Assembly (NCBI RefSeq): GCF_001636405.1
Contig: NZ_KV440950.1
Span: 4,196,778 to 4,260,777 of the forward strand
DNA from: Peribacillus frigoritolerans
Lineage (GTDB): Bacteria; Bacillota; Bacilli; Bacillales; DSM-1321
Length of the DNA stretch: 64,000 bases
Reading direction: 5' to 3'
Shown: positions 26,467-36,785 of the stretch, one piece after another
Layout of the letters: each line of letters opens with the position of its first letter
Numbering within the stretch: position 1 is the first letter of the stretch
Made by a program: the position numbers and the translations under genes
The notes under the pieces: generated by a model
What the model saw: the letters and a program-made list of their open reading frames with translations, nothing else
The model's database searches: none
Told to the model about the DNA's origin: nothing

Positions 26467-27969
26467 ATGAAAACGAGGCATAAATTCACCACATATCTAC
26501 TTATTGTTATTTTACCATTAATTTTTCTCTCTATCATTTATTGGATGCATTTAGAACGTTCCCTTCTAAAAGAAAGACAGGAACAAGCTGAATGGGCGGG
26601 AACGGTTTATCAAGAATACATAGATCAAGTTATAAGGGAAACGAAGGAAAACCTTGAGCTGCTTAGCCTTAGCAGTTCCGTGCTTTATATGGATGACAAA
26701 AAAACCGAACTTCTTATGAACTGGATCAAAGATACAGATTCCAGGTATGCCGGAGTATATTGGCTAAATCGCGACGGTGTTTCCATTTCGGGTACGAGTA
26801 AGAATTTCCATCATTACCATTTAATCGAACAAAATGATATGGAACGTGCAGTAAAAACTGAAAAAGCAGTTGTTGCAGGAACAAAGGAGCTTTATAACGC
26901 TCATTTTAATTATTTTTCCATTTTTGCTCCCATACTGGATCAAGATAAAAAAGTGCAAGGGTTTTTATTGGCACATATCAGGCTGGATCATATGGAAAAA
27001 ATATTAAAAATGCTCAGCCCTGGTCATTCCTTTATATTGGAAACAAAGCATAAAACCCGAATTTTAGATATAAATGCCGAGGGATTCAATGGACATTCAA
27101 CATGGGTGGATGTTCCTTTGAACGAAGTCGATTGGACACTGTCCGTCAAAATGCCCGACAAGATTAACACAAATAACATGAATGTTTTTTTAATGCTTGT
27201 CTTTTTCACCTTCTTTATTACTCACATGATTTATATCATCATGGAGGAAGTGATCGTTCGCAGGCATGACAAAAACCAAAAATTACTAAACGAAAGCCAA
27301 AAAATAGATTTTGTCGGTACATTGGCTGCAAGTACTGCACATGAAATAAAAAACCCACTTACCGGCATAAAAGGGCTAGTGCAGTTACTGGTAGAAAAAC
27401 ACCCTGAGGAGCAAGATCAGTTCTATTACTCTGTCATCATGAAGGAAATTGAACGGATCAATAGCATCGTCAGCGAATTTTTGATTTTAGGAAAGCCAAT
27501 GGTACAAACTTTATCCTTATATGATATTCGCAGTATCATTGCTGAATTGAGACCAATAATAGAATCAGAAGCACGTCACTTCAATATTGAAGTGGAATGG
27601 AATATCATAAAGGAGCCAATCTTGGTTCATTGTACAAAGGACCAATTCAAACAAGTCATTCTCAACATTGCCAAAAACGGTTTCGAGGCCATGGAAGTTG
27701 GGAAAAAGTTAAGGATTCGAATTCACCATGAAAATGATTGGGCTAAAATCATGATCACCGATAACGGGCAAGGACTGAATGAAAAAGATATAGGGAAAGT
27801 GTTCGATCCCTTCTATACATCGAAAAAAGAAGGAACGGGATTAGGGCTATTTGTGTGTAAACGAATCATTGAATCTTTTAACGGCACCATCGAGTTTTCA
27901 AGTAAACCTCTGGTCGGTACAACCGTTACAATCAGCTTGCCGCTTATAAAAGACCACTTAGTACTTTGA
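26467..27969 (+). CDS. kinD: KinD-type sporulation histidine kinase
   Basis: The 500-residue protein has a helix at residues about 8-25, an extracellular sensor of about 200 residues with a dCache-like layout (TDSRYAGVYWLNRDGVSISG, HFNYFSIFAPILDQD), a second helix at about 240-262, then a HisKA domain with His292 (STAHEIKNPLTG) and an ATPase with N, G1 and G2 boxes (DNGQG, GTGLGLF). Length and plan match B. subtilis KinD (506 aa), which feeds phosphate into Spo0F. It is orphan, with no response regulator beside it. The translation start has only a weak binding site. Confidence 0.87.
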   Translation: MKTRHKFTTYLLIVILPLIFLSIIYWMHLERSLLKERQEQAEWAGTVYQEYIDQVIRETKENLELLSLSSSVLYMDDKKTELLMNWIKDTDSRYAGVYWLNRDGVSISGTSKNFHHYHLIEQNDMERAVKTEKAVVAGTKELYNAHFNYFSIFAPILDQDKKVQGFLLAHIRLDHMEKILKMLSPGHSFILETKHKTRILDINAEGFNGHSTWVDVPLNEVDWTLSVKMPDKINTNNMNVFLMLVFFTFFITHMIYIIMEEVIVRRHDKNQKLLNESQKIDFVGTLAASTAHEIKNPLTGIKGLVQLLVEKHPEEQDQFYYSVIMKEIERINSIVSEFLILGKPMVQTLSLYDIRSIIAELRPIIESEARHFNIEVEWNIIKEPILVHCTKDQFKQVILNIAKNGFEAMEVGKKLRIRIHHENDWAKIMITDNGQGLNEKDIGKVFDPFYTSKKEGTGLGLFVCKRIIESFNGTIEFSSKPLVGTTVTISLPLIKDHLVL

Positions 27970-28102
27970 AGAATTTTCGATTTTTTCATGAAGACTAGTA
28001 ACGATCCCGATTTATTTAAAGGTGTCATGCATACGGTGCATGCTTCTTGAATCTATTTATGGAATAGGTAAAAATCTTAATCAGGAAGAAGGATATATAC
28101 AG

Positions 28103-29326
28103 ATGGGAAGTATCGCTGCCATTAAAACAAAACCGCAAAAACAAGATATGACTCTGAAAATCATGATCATTATAGGCATATGCCATTTAATGAATGATTC
28201 TCTTCAGGCCGTCGTACCGGCCATGTTCCCAATCCTCGAAAAATCAATGTCGCTTTCGTATACACAGCTTGGAATGATTGCATTCTGCCTGAATATCATC
28301 TCATCGCTCCTGCAACCGGCAGTTGGGTTCTATACGGATAAAAAACCCTTTCCATATGCATTGCCCATTGGGTTGACCAGTACTTTAATCGGGGTCATCA
28401 TTCTCGCAATTGCCCCAAACTATACCATTATCCTTGGTGCAGTCATCCTGATGGGCTTAGGGTCGGCCATATTCCATCCGGAAGGCTCCAGGGTTGCCTA
28501 CATGGCAGGCGGACCAAAGAGAGGCCTGGCACAATCCATTTATCAGGTCGGCGGGAATAGCGGGCAGGCACTTGCCCCACTCATCACAGCCATCGTACTA
28601 GTTCCATTTGGTCAAAAGGGCGCACTCTGGTTTGCCCTGGTTGCCTTAATGGCCGTTATCCTATTGCTGTATATTGCCAAATGGTATACCCAAAAATTAG
28701 TTCACTTCCAGCCTAAAAAGCTTGCTGCAAAAATAATCAATAAAGAGCGGTCCCATAAAGTGGCCAAAGCCCTGGTATTGATTTTATTCATAATCTTTGC
28801 CCGTTCCTGGTATGTATCGTGCATGACGAACTTTTATAGTTTTTATTTGATCGAACAGTATTCATTCACGATAAAAGCCGCACAATTTTTCCTATTTGCC
28901 TTTTTGGCAGCTGGTGCTGTCGGTACTTTTTTCGGAGGCCCGCTTGCTGATAGATTCGGGCGTAAAAACATCATTTTCTTTTCTTTCGCTGCCAGCATGC
29001 CAATTACCGCACTTTTGCCATTCGTACCTCCTACAGCCGCTTTTATCTTATTATTGATAGCGGGATTCATTATAATGAGCAGTTTTTCCGTCACGGTAAT
29101 ATACGCACAGGAATTGGTCCCGGGAAAAGTCGGTACGATGGCAGGCTTGACCGTAGGTTTAGCCTTCGGAATGGGTGCCATTGGATCCGTTTCATTGGGA
29201 GCCATTGCAGATATAATTGGAATTGAATCAATGATTAAACTAGTGGGATTCCTGCCATTACTGGGGATCATCAGCATATTGCTACCGTCTGATCTAATAT
29301 TGAAAAAATGGTATGCAGAAGATTGA
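28103..29326 (+). CDS. MFS transporter, Fsr (fosmidomycin-resistance) type
   Basis: A 407-residue, 12-helix major facilitator protein. The loop between helices 8 and 9 has the GGPLADRFGRKNII pattern of the MFS signature. The N-terminal IIIGICHLMNDSLQAVVPA and later IFHPEGSR match the Fsr subfamily that effluxes fosmidomycin and other compounds. It starts at the ATG nine bases after AAGGA. No regulator is clearly linked, although kinD is directly upstream. Confidence 0.85.
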   Translation: MGSIAAIKTKPQKQDMTLKIMIIIGICHLMNDSLQAVVPAMFPILEKSMSLSYTQLGMIAFCLNIISSLLQPAVGFYTDKKPFPYALPIGLTSTLIGVIILAIAPNYTIILGAVILMGLGSAIFHPEGSRVAYMAGGPKRGLAQSIYQVGGNSGQALAPLITAIVLVPFGQKGALWFALVALMAVILLLYIAKWYTQKLVHFQPKKLAAKIINKERSHKVAKALVLILFIIFARSWYVSCMTNFYSFYLIEQYSFTIKAAQFFLFAFLAAGAVGTFFGGPLADRFGRKNIIFFSFAASMPITALLPFVPPTAAFILLLIAGFIIMSSFSVTVIYAQELVPGKVGTMAGLTVGLAFGMGAIGSVSLGAIADIIGIESMIKLVGFLPLLGIISILLPSDLILKKWYAED

Positions 29327-29439
29327 TGCAAAATGGTTTTTTCCAGGAACATATTCTTTATGTCTAAATACAATGAATTATTGTTTCACCCAAAAATTCG
29401 CAAAGATGTAACGATAAGTACCTTACAAAGGAGAAATTT

Positions 29440-30171
29440 ATGAGTGGAGTTTTATTAGGAAGCATCCTATCTGCTATGTCTACAGGGTTTGGTGCGTTAC
29501 CGATCTTGTTCATTCAAGGTTCAATCACACATCGATTCAGAGACACGCTACTGGCATTTACGGCTGGAATCATGGTGGCTGCTTCGTTATTGAGCCTGAT
29601 CCCGGAGTCTCTGGCCACCGGGGGGTATATTCAGCTGGTAATTGGGGTTTTTCTCGGGGTAATGACATTAACGATCATGGAACAAAACATTCCTCATATC
29701 GATCTCAGCCATACGAAAAGTGGTATTCAGTTCGATGAAAAGGCCTTGCTCATCATCACTGCCATTACACTCCATAATATTCCTGAGGGGCTTTCTGTCG
29801 GGGTCAGTTACGCCTCTGATACAGCTGATACAGGTAACTTGATCGCTTTTGCCATCGGCCTGCAAAATGCTCCGGAAGGCTTACTGGTCGCCTTGTTTTT
29901 AATTAATCAAAAAATCGGTAAACTCACAGCATTCCTGATTGCAACCTTAACCGGCACCATCGAAATAATTACAGGCTTACTGGGTTATTATTTAACCTCT
30001 TACATTGGGTTCCTGGTTCCATACGGCCTAGCTTTCGCCGCCGGGGCCATGCTTTTCATCGTTTATAAGGAACTGATTCCCGAAAGCCATGGGGATGGTA
30101 ATGAACGCACATCCACCTATTCCTTCATTATCGGTCTTTTGTTTATGGTCATATTATTGGAAATTTTATAA
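29440..30171 (+). CDS. ZIP-family divalent metal transporter
   Basis: A 243-residue membrane protein with eight helices. The ZIP metal motif LHNIPEGLSVG occurs in helix 4 and LQNAPEGLLVALF in helix 5, matching bacterial ZupT. It likely brings Zn2+, Mn2+ or Fe2+ into the cell, although some ZIPs of this group may run outward. The His/Asn/Glu ligands are all kept, but the second HExxx motif has Gln-Asn, so selectivity may differ. AAAGGAG precedes the ATG. Confidence 0.87.
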   Translation: MSGVLLGSILSAMSTGFGALPILFIQGSITHRFRDTLLAFTAGIMVAASLLSLIPESLATGGYIQLVIGVFLGVMTLTIMEQNIPHIDLSHTKSGIQFDEKALLIITAITLHNIPEGLSVGVSYASDTADTGNLIAFAIGLQNAPEGLLVALFLINQKIGKLTAFLIATLTGTIEIITGLLGYYLTSYIGFLVPYGLAFAAGAMLFIVYKELIPESHGDGNERTSTYSFIIGLLFMVILLEIL

Positions 30172-30465
30172 TTGCGGTACTTCCATGGCTGGCTCCATCA
30201 AGTGAGTCAGCTCTTACTTTTTATTTATCAGTGTAATCCATTCAGAAAAATCAAGACTTCTAAACCAATCCGATGCACGAAGGACACCTTCTGTTGACCT
30301 CCCCTCGATATATACCCCAAATCCAAAGGAAATTCAAAAGATATATTCTTGTTTATATAAGTCTTTCTTTATTTGTTTTCAGATATGATTCATTTCACCA
30401 GAAATCACACAAAGTTGATTATCTCTTGCCTGCTAATATAAAAAGTCATGGGCATTCAGTTCCTT

Positions 30466-30720
30466 CTAAAAGGAAATGTCTTCATTAAAGGGCTGCTGTA
30501 CAATAACAACCATTTCATCTCGCTTATTTCTCACTTCCACTGATGAATGATGTTGAAGGATCAGATACTCATTTATAAGTTTGTCAAGCTGCTCACTTTG
30601 GCGAAGGGTATACTCATGGCCAAGTCCATACATTTTCGCCAACTCCATCATTTCCCAACGCTTCATTCGAATCTCAGAACAAATTTCCGTTGCACACCTA
30701 GAATTCATAACTACATTCAC
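30466..30720 (-). CDS. Spo0E-like aspartyl-phosphate phosphatase
   Basis: The 84-residue protein shows the short helical hairpin of the Spo0E family, with the key motif SEQLDKLINEYL (S-Q-x-L-D in the family). Such proteins remove phosphate from Spo0A~P and so hold back sporulation. The exact start is unclear: the GTG at 30720 is only two bases after AGGAG and an in-frame ATG four codons on is 14 bases away. Placement between kinD- and kinE-type genes fits a role in tuning the phosphorelay. Confidence 0.82.
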   Translation of the reverse strand: MNVVMNSRCATEICSEIRMKRWEMMELAKMYGLGHEYTLRQSEQLDKLINEYLILQHHSSVEVRNKRDEMVVIVQQPFNEDISF

Positions 30721-31174
30721 TACTCCTGCCCTTTTAAAGTTACATTATAATAAAGAAGTATTACAAAATATGCCTTATATGTAAATAGATTCGCAAAAAA
30801 AGACAAAACTTCTTAAATTGCGATATGGCTTGGTCCATCAGCAGACAGGATATGACGGAAATTCCTAAGCATAAGCATCATATATTGATCAGGAAGATTT
30901 CATATGAAGGCACTCCGAAAATCGCTTTGAAGGATTCCCCTATTTGGATGCTATTATAGTTTTCGCTTATTCAATTCGAGCAAATAATTTCTCAATGATT
31001 TAAAAGCAGGACAGCCCCTTAATTGAAGCAAAAATATTTATCATTTTTACAACCCTCATATGTAATCCCAGGATAATGATGCTGGAACAAAAAAAGGAAT
31101 CCGATAAAGGATCCCTAAGGAAATAACCATGCTTTCCGTTAACTTAAGAAAGGTATAGAGCATCCCCTTCTACG
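30721..31174. other. Gap of about 450 bases upstream of the Spo0E-like gene
   Basis: There is no convincing gene. A 44-codon plus-strand frame at 30825-30959 begins with ATG but has no ribosome binding site. The rest is AT-rich. Confidence 0.4.
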
Positions 31175-33334
31175 TTACTCGAATGGCAAATAAATATGAA
31201 AGCTCGTCCCTTTTCCCACTTCGCTTTCCACTTCTATATAGCCATTGTGTTCTTCAATGATTTTATAGCTGACCATGAGCCCCAGCCCTGTTCCCCTATC
31301 CTTCGTCGTATAAAAAGGTTCACCCAATTTTTTTAGCATTTCCGTTGAAATCCCCATGCCTTTATCCGTAATTGAAATGCAAACGTATTTCTCTGAAAAT
31401 CGGCTTGTTTTAATGTGAACAGACCCGCCATCCGGCATGACTTCCAATGCATTTTTGATGATATTAATGAACACTTGCTTTAACTGGTTTGCTTCACATA
31501 AAACCTTACATTCATCTTCTTCAAAGTATGTCTCGAATTGAATATTTTCCAACAGTGCCTGAGCGGCCAGTAATTCCAGTGTCTCTCTCAATATGGTATG
31601 AACGTCCTGTTTGAAAACTTTTAGCGCCTGCGGCTTTGCCAGAACCAAAAATTCCGTGATAATGGTTTCGATTCGCTTAATTTCGGATGTAATCACATGA
31701 AAATATGTGGAAAACTCCCCTTTAACACCATCCTCAAGCAACTGGATAAAACCTTTTAAAGCTGTCATTGGATTCCTGATTTCGTGAGCAATACCTGCCG
31801 CCAATTCACCAACGACATTCAAAGTATCCGATTTTCGGATTTGTTCCTGCATTTCGAGATTTTTACTCACATCACGGAAAATGCTTAAATTCAGGTTCGA
31901 ATATAAATTTTTCCTCGTCAAAAATTCAATATGCTTAACTCTTCCATCTTCGAATGTTATCGGAATGATGGAGGAGTATACCTCATGCTTATAAACATTT
32001 TCAATGTGAGAGTTCAAGACTGGAGCATTTTCAGGAATTTTTTCGATGAACCCCTTAACAGATAAAGAAAGCAGTTTGCGCTTCGAAATCTCCAATATTT
32101 TCTGACCCGCTTCATTAATATCCGTGAACCCTTCATGATTCCATAAAATCAGGCCGTCTAATGTCCCCTCAAAAATCTTCCTGAACTTCTTCTCACTATC
32201 CCTTAATTCCTTCTCAATCAGCCAGCGCTCACTGACATTTCGAAAGATCGTTACGTTATATCCGTCACCTTCATGTTTTTTTGCAGTCAATTCTAGCAAT
32301 TTAATTTGGTTATTAGGCATTTTATAAATTAGCTCACCCCGCACCTGGGTGTCTCTTTCAAACGTTTCCATCATCTTACTAAAATGGTGATTGTTACTGT
32401 AAACGTATTTCCAGATATAACTGCCAATCAAATCCTCCCTGCTGGATTCGAATATTTTACACGCTGAATGATTGACCCGAAAAATGATCCCGTCATCATT
32501 CCAGAATATGATTGCATCCATGGACTGGTCGAATAATTCCGCAAAAATCCGTTCGCTCGTCTCTAACTTTTTTTCTATTATATTTGATTCTGTAATTCTT
32601 CGAAGCACAGACATATATAGTTCATTTCCTACCGTTGAACTTATCGAAAAAGTAAAATGATGCAGTTCATCCCCGACCTTTATCTCTACCTCCCCTTTAT
32701 AGTTCGACTCATCAAAGGCTCTTTGTATGCTCTCATCCCAATATCCCCGATAATCTGGGGAGATGAGGTCCCTCATATTCTTACCGACAATCTCTTTTTT
32801 CGGAATGCCCAAGGCATGGATAAAGGCATGGTTCACTTCCATTATTATTCCTGAACTGTCGAATAGAACGATGCTTTCTATGGCTGTATCGAAAATGTCC
32901 AAAAACATCTGTCTTGACATCCCTGTTTCCCTTGACGAAGAAACGTCCAATGTCACATCCCCCAAACGATAGAACTGCTGTCCTTCGGAAAGTGATCCCA
33001 TTCGTATAAACTCTATTTGCTTAAGGGCTCCGGTATGTAGCTGGATAATTTGCCTTTCACTTTCATTCGAGGTTTTTAGGGTGCTCGACACTTCCTGGTT
33101 ATTTAAAGGGATGACATCGAGAAAGTCAGTTATCCTCATGGACTCCAGTTGATCTTTAGGTGTTTCCAGCAGGGCACAAGCGGCATCATTGGCATAAGTG
33201 AGAAGCAGTTCCTCATCAACCCTGATATAAGGCTCTGACATTGAATCGAACATATTCAGAAACCCTTCGATCTGTTTATTCAATTTTAAAATTTCCTGTT
33301 TATATTCCGTTTCATTCTCATAACCGATATTCAT
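31175..33334 (-). CDS. kinE: Multi-PAS sporulation histidine kinase, KinE-like
   Basis: A 719-residue soluble kinase with no membrane helix. Four PAS units run from about residue 20 to 495 (at about 20-135, 135-255, 255-385 and 385-495), then HisKA with His517 (AGIAHEIRNPMTA) and an ATPase domain (NAL, DKGMG, GTGLGL boxes). Length and the ykrP-like neighbour match KinE of B. subtilis (738 aa). It should phosphorylate Spo0F. GGGGGG lies 5 bases before the ATG; earlier in-frame Mets overlap it. The signals are not known. Confidence 0.86.
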   Translation of the reverse strand: MNIGYENETEYKQEILKLNKQIEGFLNMFDSMSEPYIRVDEELLLTYANDAACALLETPKDQLESMRITDFLDVIPLNNQEVSSTLKTSNESERQIIQLHTGALKQIEFIRMGSLSEGQQFYRLGDVTLDVSSSRETGMSRQMFLDIFDTAIESIVLFDSSGIIMEVNHAFIHALGIPKKEIVGKNMRDLISPDYRGYWDESIQRAFDESNYKGEVEIKVGDELHHFTFSISSTVGNELYMSVLRRITESNIIEKKLETSERIFAELFDQSMDAIIFWNDDGIIFRVNHSACKIFESSREDLIGSYIWKYVYSNNHHFSKMMETFERDTQVRGELIYKMPNNQIKLLELTAKKHEGDGYNVTIFRNVSERWLIEKELRDSEKKFRKIFEGTLDGLILWNHEGFTDINEAGQKILEISKRKLLSLSVKGFIEKIPENAPVLNSHIENVYKHEVYSSIIPITFEDGRVKHIEFLTRKNLYSNLNLSIFRDVSKNLEMQEQIRKSDTLNVVGELAAGIAHEIRNPMTALKGFIQLLEDGVKGEFSTYFHVITSEIKRIETIITEFLVLAKPQALKVFKQDVHTILRETLELLAAQALLENIQFETYFEEDECKVLCEANQLKQVFINIIKNALEVMPDGGSVHIKTSRFSEKYVCISITDKGMGISTEMLKKLGEPFYTTKDRGTGLGLMVSYKIIEEHNGYIEVESEVGKGTSFHIYLPFE

Positions 33335-33611
33335 ATTAACCCCCCTCATCAAAACCCATACCTATCCAACTTTATTCGACATCCATCTTGATTTTCCTCG
33401 GTATTTTTCGAAAATCAGCGCAAACACCTTTATCCAAAATTAACCTATATATCAAATGATAGTATATTGAATGCTGTAAAACTTAGCGTTAAGCTTAATT
33501 TAAGGTTTTTATAATAAATTTAATAAATAATGATTTAGTACAAGGTATTTAGGGAATAAGAAATAACAATGCTTTCTAGCTACCTTAAAATTTATTAAAT
33601 GGAGGCAATAA

Positions 33612-34637
33612 ATGAAACAACGTGATTTTTTCTTCGATAACGCCAAGTTCATTCTCATGGCATTTGTCGTCTTTGGTCATTTGCTGAATACGTATATACA
33701 TGACAGTGAAACGATATATGCTTTATATAAAACCATTTATTCCTTTCACATGCCTGCCTTTATCCTTGTTTCAGGATTCTTTGCGAAAGGTTTTTATCAA
33801 AAAGGGTATTTAGGTAAAATTACTAAAAAGCTGATTTTACCCTACATCATTTTCCAATTGATATATACTGTTTACTATTATTTCTTATATGAACGTTCTG
33901 CCATCACTGTAGACCTGCTTGACCCCCAATGGTCGCTATGGTTCTTGATCAGTTTATTCTGTTGGAACATCATGCTGCTTGGTTTCTCAAAGCTAAAGCC
34001 ATCAGTAGGCATAGGTTTATCTTTAATAATCGCATTATTGATTGGTTATATAGACAATATTTCCAATTACCTTAGTCTCTCCAGGACATTCGTTTTTTTC
34101 CCGATGTTTTTGATCGGGTACCATTTAAGCAAGGAACATTTAAAAAAACTATTCACTCCCAAAGTTCGTTTGGCATCACTTATTGTCATGTTAGTGATTT
34201 TTATCGGTTTTTATTTAAATACCGATATTAATTATAAATGGCTGCTCGGTTCGAAACCATATGCCGAACTTGAAGATGCGACAATCGTATCCATGTTTAA
34301 ACGCCTGGGATTTTATGGATTGAGTATCATTTCAGTGTTCAGCTTCCTTTCGTTCATCCCACGCAGACAATATTTCTTTACGAATTGGGGTAAACAAACC
34401 CTTTATGTGTATCTGCTGCATGGTTTCTTCATTCGTTTCTTCCGCGAAAGCACCATACAGGAATACTTCAGCAATACAGAGAGCTTTATCATGCTCGCCG
34501 GACTCTCTTTGTTGATTACGGTGTTATTATCAAGTGAAATGATCGCTTCCATGGCACAGCCAATCATCGAATTGAAGGCGACCAAAACAAAACGATTCAT
34601 GACTAAAACGAAAGACTATTTTAAACAAGCTTTTTAA
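33612..34637 (+). CDS. ykrP: Acyltransferase-3-family membrane protein, YkrP-like
   Basis: The 341-residue integral membrane protein has about ten helices. The N-terminus (DNAKFILMAFVVFGHLLN, with the conserved His in GH, and then SFHMPAFILVSGF) is characteristic of fucose 4-O-acetylase-like acyltransferases that move acetyl groups onto surface sugars. In B. subtilis the ykrP gene lies next to kinE, divergent as here. GGAGG precedes the ATG. The accepting polymer is unknown. Confidence 0.83.
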   Translation: MKQRDFFFDNAKFILMAFVVFGHLLNTYIHDSETIYALYKTIYSFHMPAFILVSGFFAKGFYQKGYLGKITKKLILPYIIFQLIYTVYYYFLYERSAITVDLLDPQWSLWFLISLFCWNIMLLGFSKLKPSVGIGLSLIIALLIGYIDNISNYLSLSRTFVFFPMFLIGYHLSKEHLKKLFTPKVRLASLIVMLVIFIGFYLNTDINYKWLLGSKPYAELEDATIVSMFKRLGFYGLSIISVFSFLSFIPRRQYFFTNWGKQTLYVYLLHGFFIRFFRESTIQEYFSNTESFIMLAGLSLLITVLLSSEMIASMAQPIIELKATKTKRFMTKTKDYFKQAF

Positions 34638-34841
34638 ATAAAACGGATGAAGCATTTCCTGCTTTATCCGTTTTTTCAAATTCGTTTTCTTATCCGACTT
34701 TCAAGCAGAAAAGATTCCCCTTCGATACCATAACTCATTTTTCAAATGGAGCACGCTATGGTAAAATTACTCGTTAGTGCTTGTTGGCTTAAAAAGACAT
34801 GTACACGAAAGGAGCCAGGCGTTTCTTTTACGCCCTTTAAC

Positions 34842-36602
34842 ATGAATATAATAATCAGTACTCTTAACGCAAAATATATCCATACATCGCTATCCATCCG
34901 ATATTTAAAAGCTTACGCCCAGCCTGATTATGATGTCCAGCTGGCAGAATATACGATAAAAGATCCAATTATGAACATCGTTGGTGACCTTCATTCCAAA
35001 AAACCTGATGTCATAGGGTTCAGCTGCTATATTTGGAACATCGAGGAAACAATGAAAGTCGTAGCCATGCTAAAAAAAATCAACCCGGAATTGGTCATCA
35101 TTCTCGGCGGACCTGAAGTCACCTATGATGTTGGGGAATGGCTTGATCAGATTCCCGGGGCAGATTTCATCGTAATAGGTGAAGGTGAAGTCACCTTCAA
35201 GGCCCTTTTATCTGAAATTGAAGGTTCGAATGACTATAAGAAGATCGGCGGCATTGCGTACCGACAGGATGGAAAAAAAATCATCCAGCCTCAGAACGGC
35301 AAGGTTGATTTAAAATCTCTCCCTTCTCCATATCGTTTGGAGGAAGACCGCGGCGACCTATCTAAACGTGTCACCTATATCGAAACTAGCCGAGGTTGCC
35401 CGTTCAGCTGCCAATTTTGCCTTTCATCGATTGAAGTGGGTGTCAGGTATTTTGATCGTGAAAAGATCAAAGAAGATATCAGGTACCTTATGGCTAATGG
35501 TGCAAAGACGATTAAGTTCGTTGACCGAACCTTTAATATCAGCCGAAGCTATGCCATGGAGATGTTTCAATTCTTAATCGATGAGCATCTTCCCGGTGTG
35601 GTTTTCCAGTTCGAGATCACGGCGGACATCATGCGTCCGGAAGTTATCCAGTTCTTGAACGACAATGCCCCTGCAGGACTGTTCCGCTTTGAAATAGGGG
35701 TACAATCGACGAATGATCATACGAATGATCTAGTAATGAGAAGACAGAATTTCGAAAAACTGACCAGGACCGTAACCATGGTAAAAGATGGTCAGAAAAT
35801 TGATCAGCATTTAGACCTTATTGCCGGTTTACCGGAAGAAGATTATCATTCTTTCCGAAAGACCTTCAATGATGTTTTCGAGCTTAGACCCGAAGAGATG
35901 CAGCTTGGTTTCTTAAAGATGCTTCGTGGAACCGGCTTACGGATACGAGCCGATGAACACCAATATATATACAGCGAACATGCTCCTTATGAAATATTGG
36001 GGAATAATGTTTTATCCTTCGATGACATTGTCCGTATTAAACAAGTTGAAGATGTACTTGAAAAATACTGGAACGATCATAGAATGGATCATACTACTGA
36101 ATATCTTGTCAAAACGGTATTTCAATCACCGTTCGACTTCTTTCAAGATTTCGGTACCTATTGGGATGAACAAGGGTGGTCACGAATCGGCCATCAGCTT
36201 GAAGACTTGTTCAGACGTTTACAGCAGTTTTTGGCTTCCCGGGAATCTGCCGAACTGAAAAACATTATCGGACTAATGAAATTGGATTATTTCATGAATC
36301 AAAAATACAAACCACGTAAACCTTGGTGGGAAGCTTCATTAGATAAAAGTGGTCGGAAAGAGATATATGAATATATTCTCAATAAGCCTGAACAGCTTGG
36401 TTCCTCTTTCACCGCTTTGGCCCTGAATGAAAAAGAAATACACAAACACACGTTGCTCGAGGCACTTCCCTTTGATTTGGAAACGTATTTAGCCGATGGA
36501 ACAATCGTCGATAAACCTTCATTCATGCTTGCCTATTTTGATCCGAGTGGTAAGGGATCAACGATTTTCCCTCTTTCAAAATCCGGCAGCATCATGCTTT
36601 AA
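34842..36602 (+). CDS. B12-binding radical SAM protein with DUF4080 tail
   Basis: The 586-residue protein starts with a cobalamin-binding Rossmann-like unit (about 1-140, LGGPEVTYD), then a radical SAM core with CPFSCQFC binding the 4Fe-4S cluster and SAM (about 180-200), and a C-terminal DUF4080 domain (about 370-586). Proteins of this group act on carbon centres by radical chemistry, but the DUF4080 subset has no known substrate. AAAGGAG lies unusually far (about 30 bases) before the chosen ATG, with a small GGCG/CGCC hairpin between; other starts in frame are unsupported. It is monocistronic with a strong terminator. Confidence 0.85.
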   Translation: MNIIISTLNAKYIHTSLSIRYLKAYAQPDYDVQLAEYTIKDPIMNIVGDLHSKKPDVIGFSCYIWNIEETMKVVAMLKKINPELVIILGGPEVTYDVGEWLDQIPGADFIVIGEGEVTFKALLSEIEGSNDYKKIGGIAYRQDGKKIIQPQNGKVDLKSLPSPYRLEEDRGDLSKRVTYIETSRGCPFSCQFCLSSIEVGVRYFDREKIKEDIRYLMANGAKTIKFVDRTFNISRSYAMEMFQFLIDEHLPGVVFQFEITADIMRPEVIQFLNDNAPAGLFRFEIGVQSTNDHTNDLVMRRQNFEKLTRTVTMVKDGQKIDQHLDLIAGLPEEDYHSFRKTFNDVFELRPEEMQLGFLKMLRGTGLRIRADEHQYIYSEHAPYEILGNNVLSFDDIVRIKQVEDVLEKYWNDHRMDHTTEYLVKTVFQSPFDFFQDFGTYWDEQGWSRIGHQLEDLFRRLQQFLASRESAELKNIIGLMKLDYFMNQKYKPRKPWWEASLDKSGRKEIYEYILNKPEQLGSSFTALALNEKEIHKHTLLEALPFDLETYLADGTIVDKPSFMLAYFDPSGKGSTIFPLSKSGSIML

Positions 36603-36608
36603 TAATAA

Positions 36609-36640
36609 GGACGGACCCAAGGCTGGGTCCGTCCTTTTTT
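36609..36640 (+). terminator. Terminator of the radical SAM gene
   Basis: GGACGGACCCA / TGGGTCCGTCC stem and T6; it also overlaps the 3' end of the converging small gene. Confidence 0.92.
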
Positions 36641-36785
36641 ACTTATCACTTTCACGTTTTTTATTTTCTTTCGCCAAAATTTCATAAATTTTAGTTGCGT
36701 TCATATCGCCGCTGAATTCGATTCCAAATTCAGTTCGTACATGTTCACCCATCTTTTCCCCGCTGTTCCGTTTTTCTTTATCCAT
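36639..36785 (-). CDS. Small protein (48 aa) with SASP-like motif
   Basis: The 48-residue hydrophilic protein has TEFGIEFSGDMNATKIYE, a pattern like the EFAxExNA segment of gamma-type spore proteins. It starts at ATG with AAGGA six bases upstream and overlaps the end of the previous gene by eight bases (AATGGATAA), so translation is coupled. I propose a spore-associated role only by resemblance. Confidence 0.6.
   Translation of the reverse strand: MDKEKRNSGEKMGEHVRTEFGIEFSGDMNATKIYEILAKENKKRESDK

Noticed and set aside
30825..30959. 44-codon frame MAWSISRQDMTE…
   Set aside because: It has ATG and a reasonable composition but no binding site, and I recognise no homolog.
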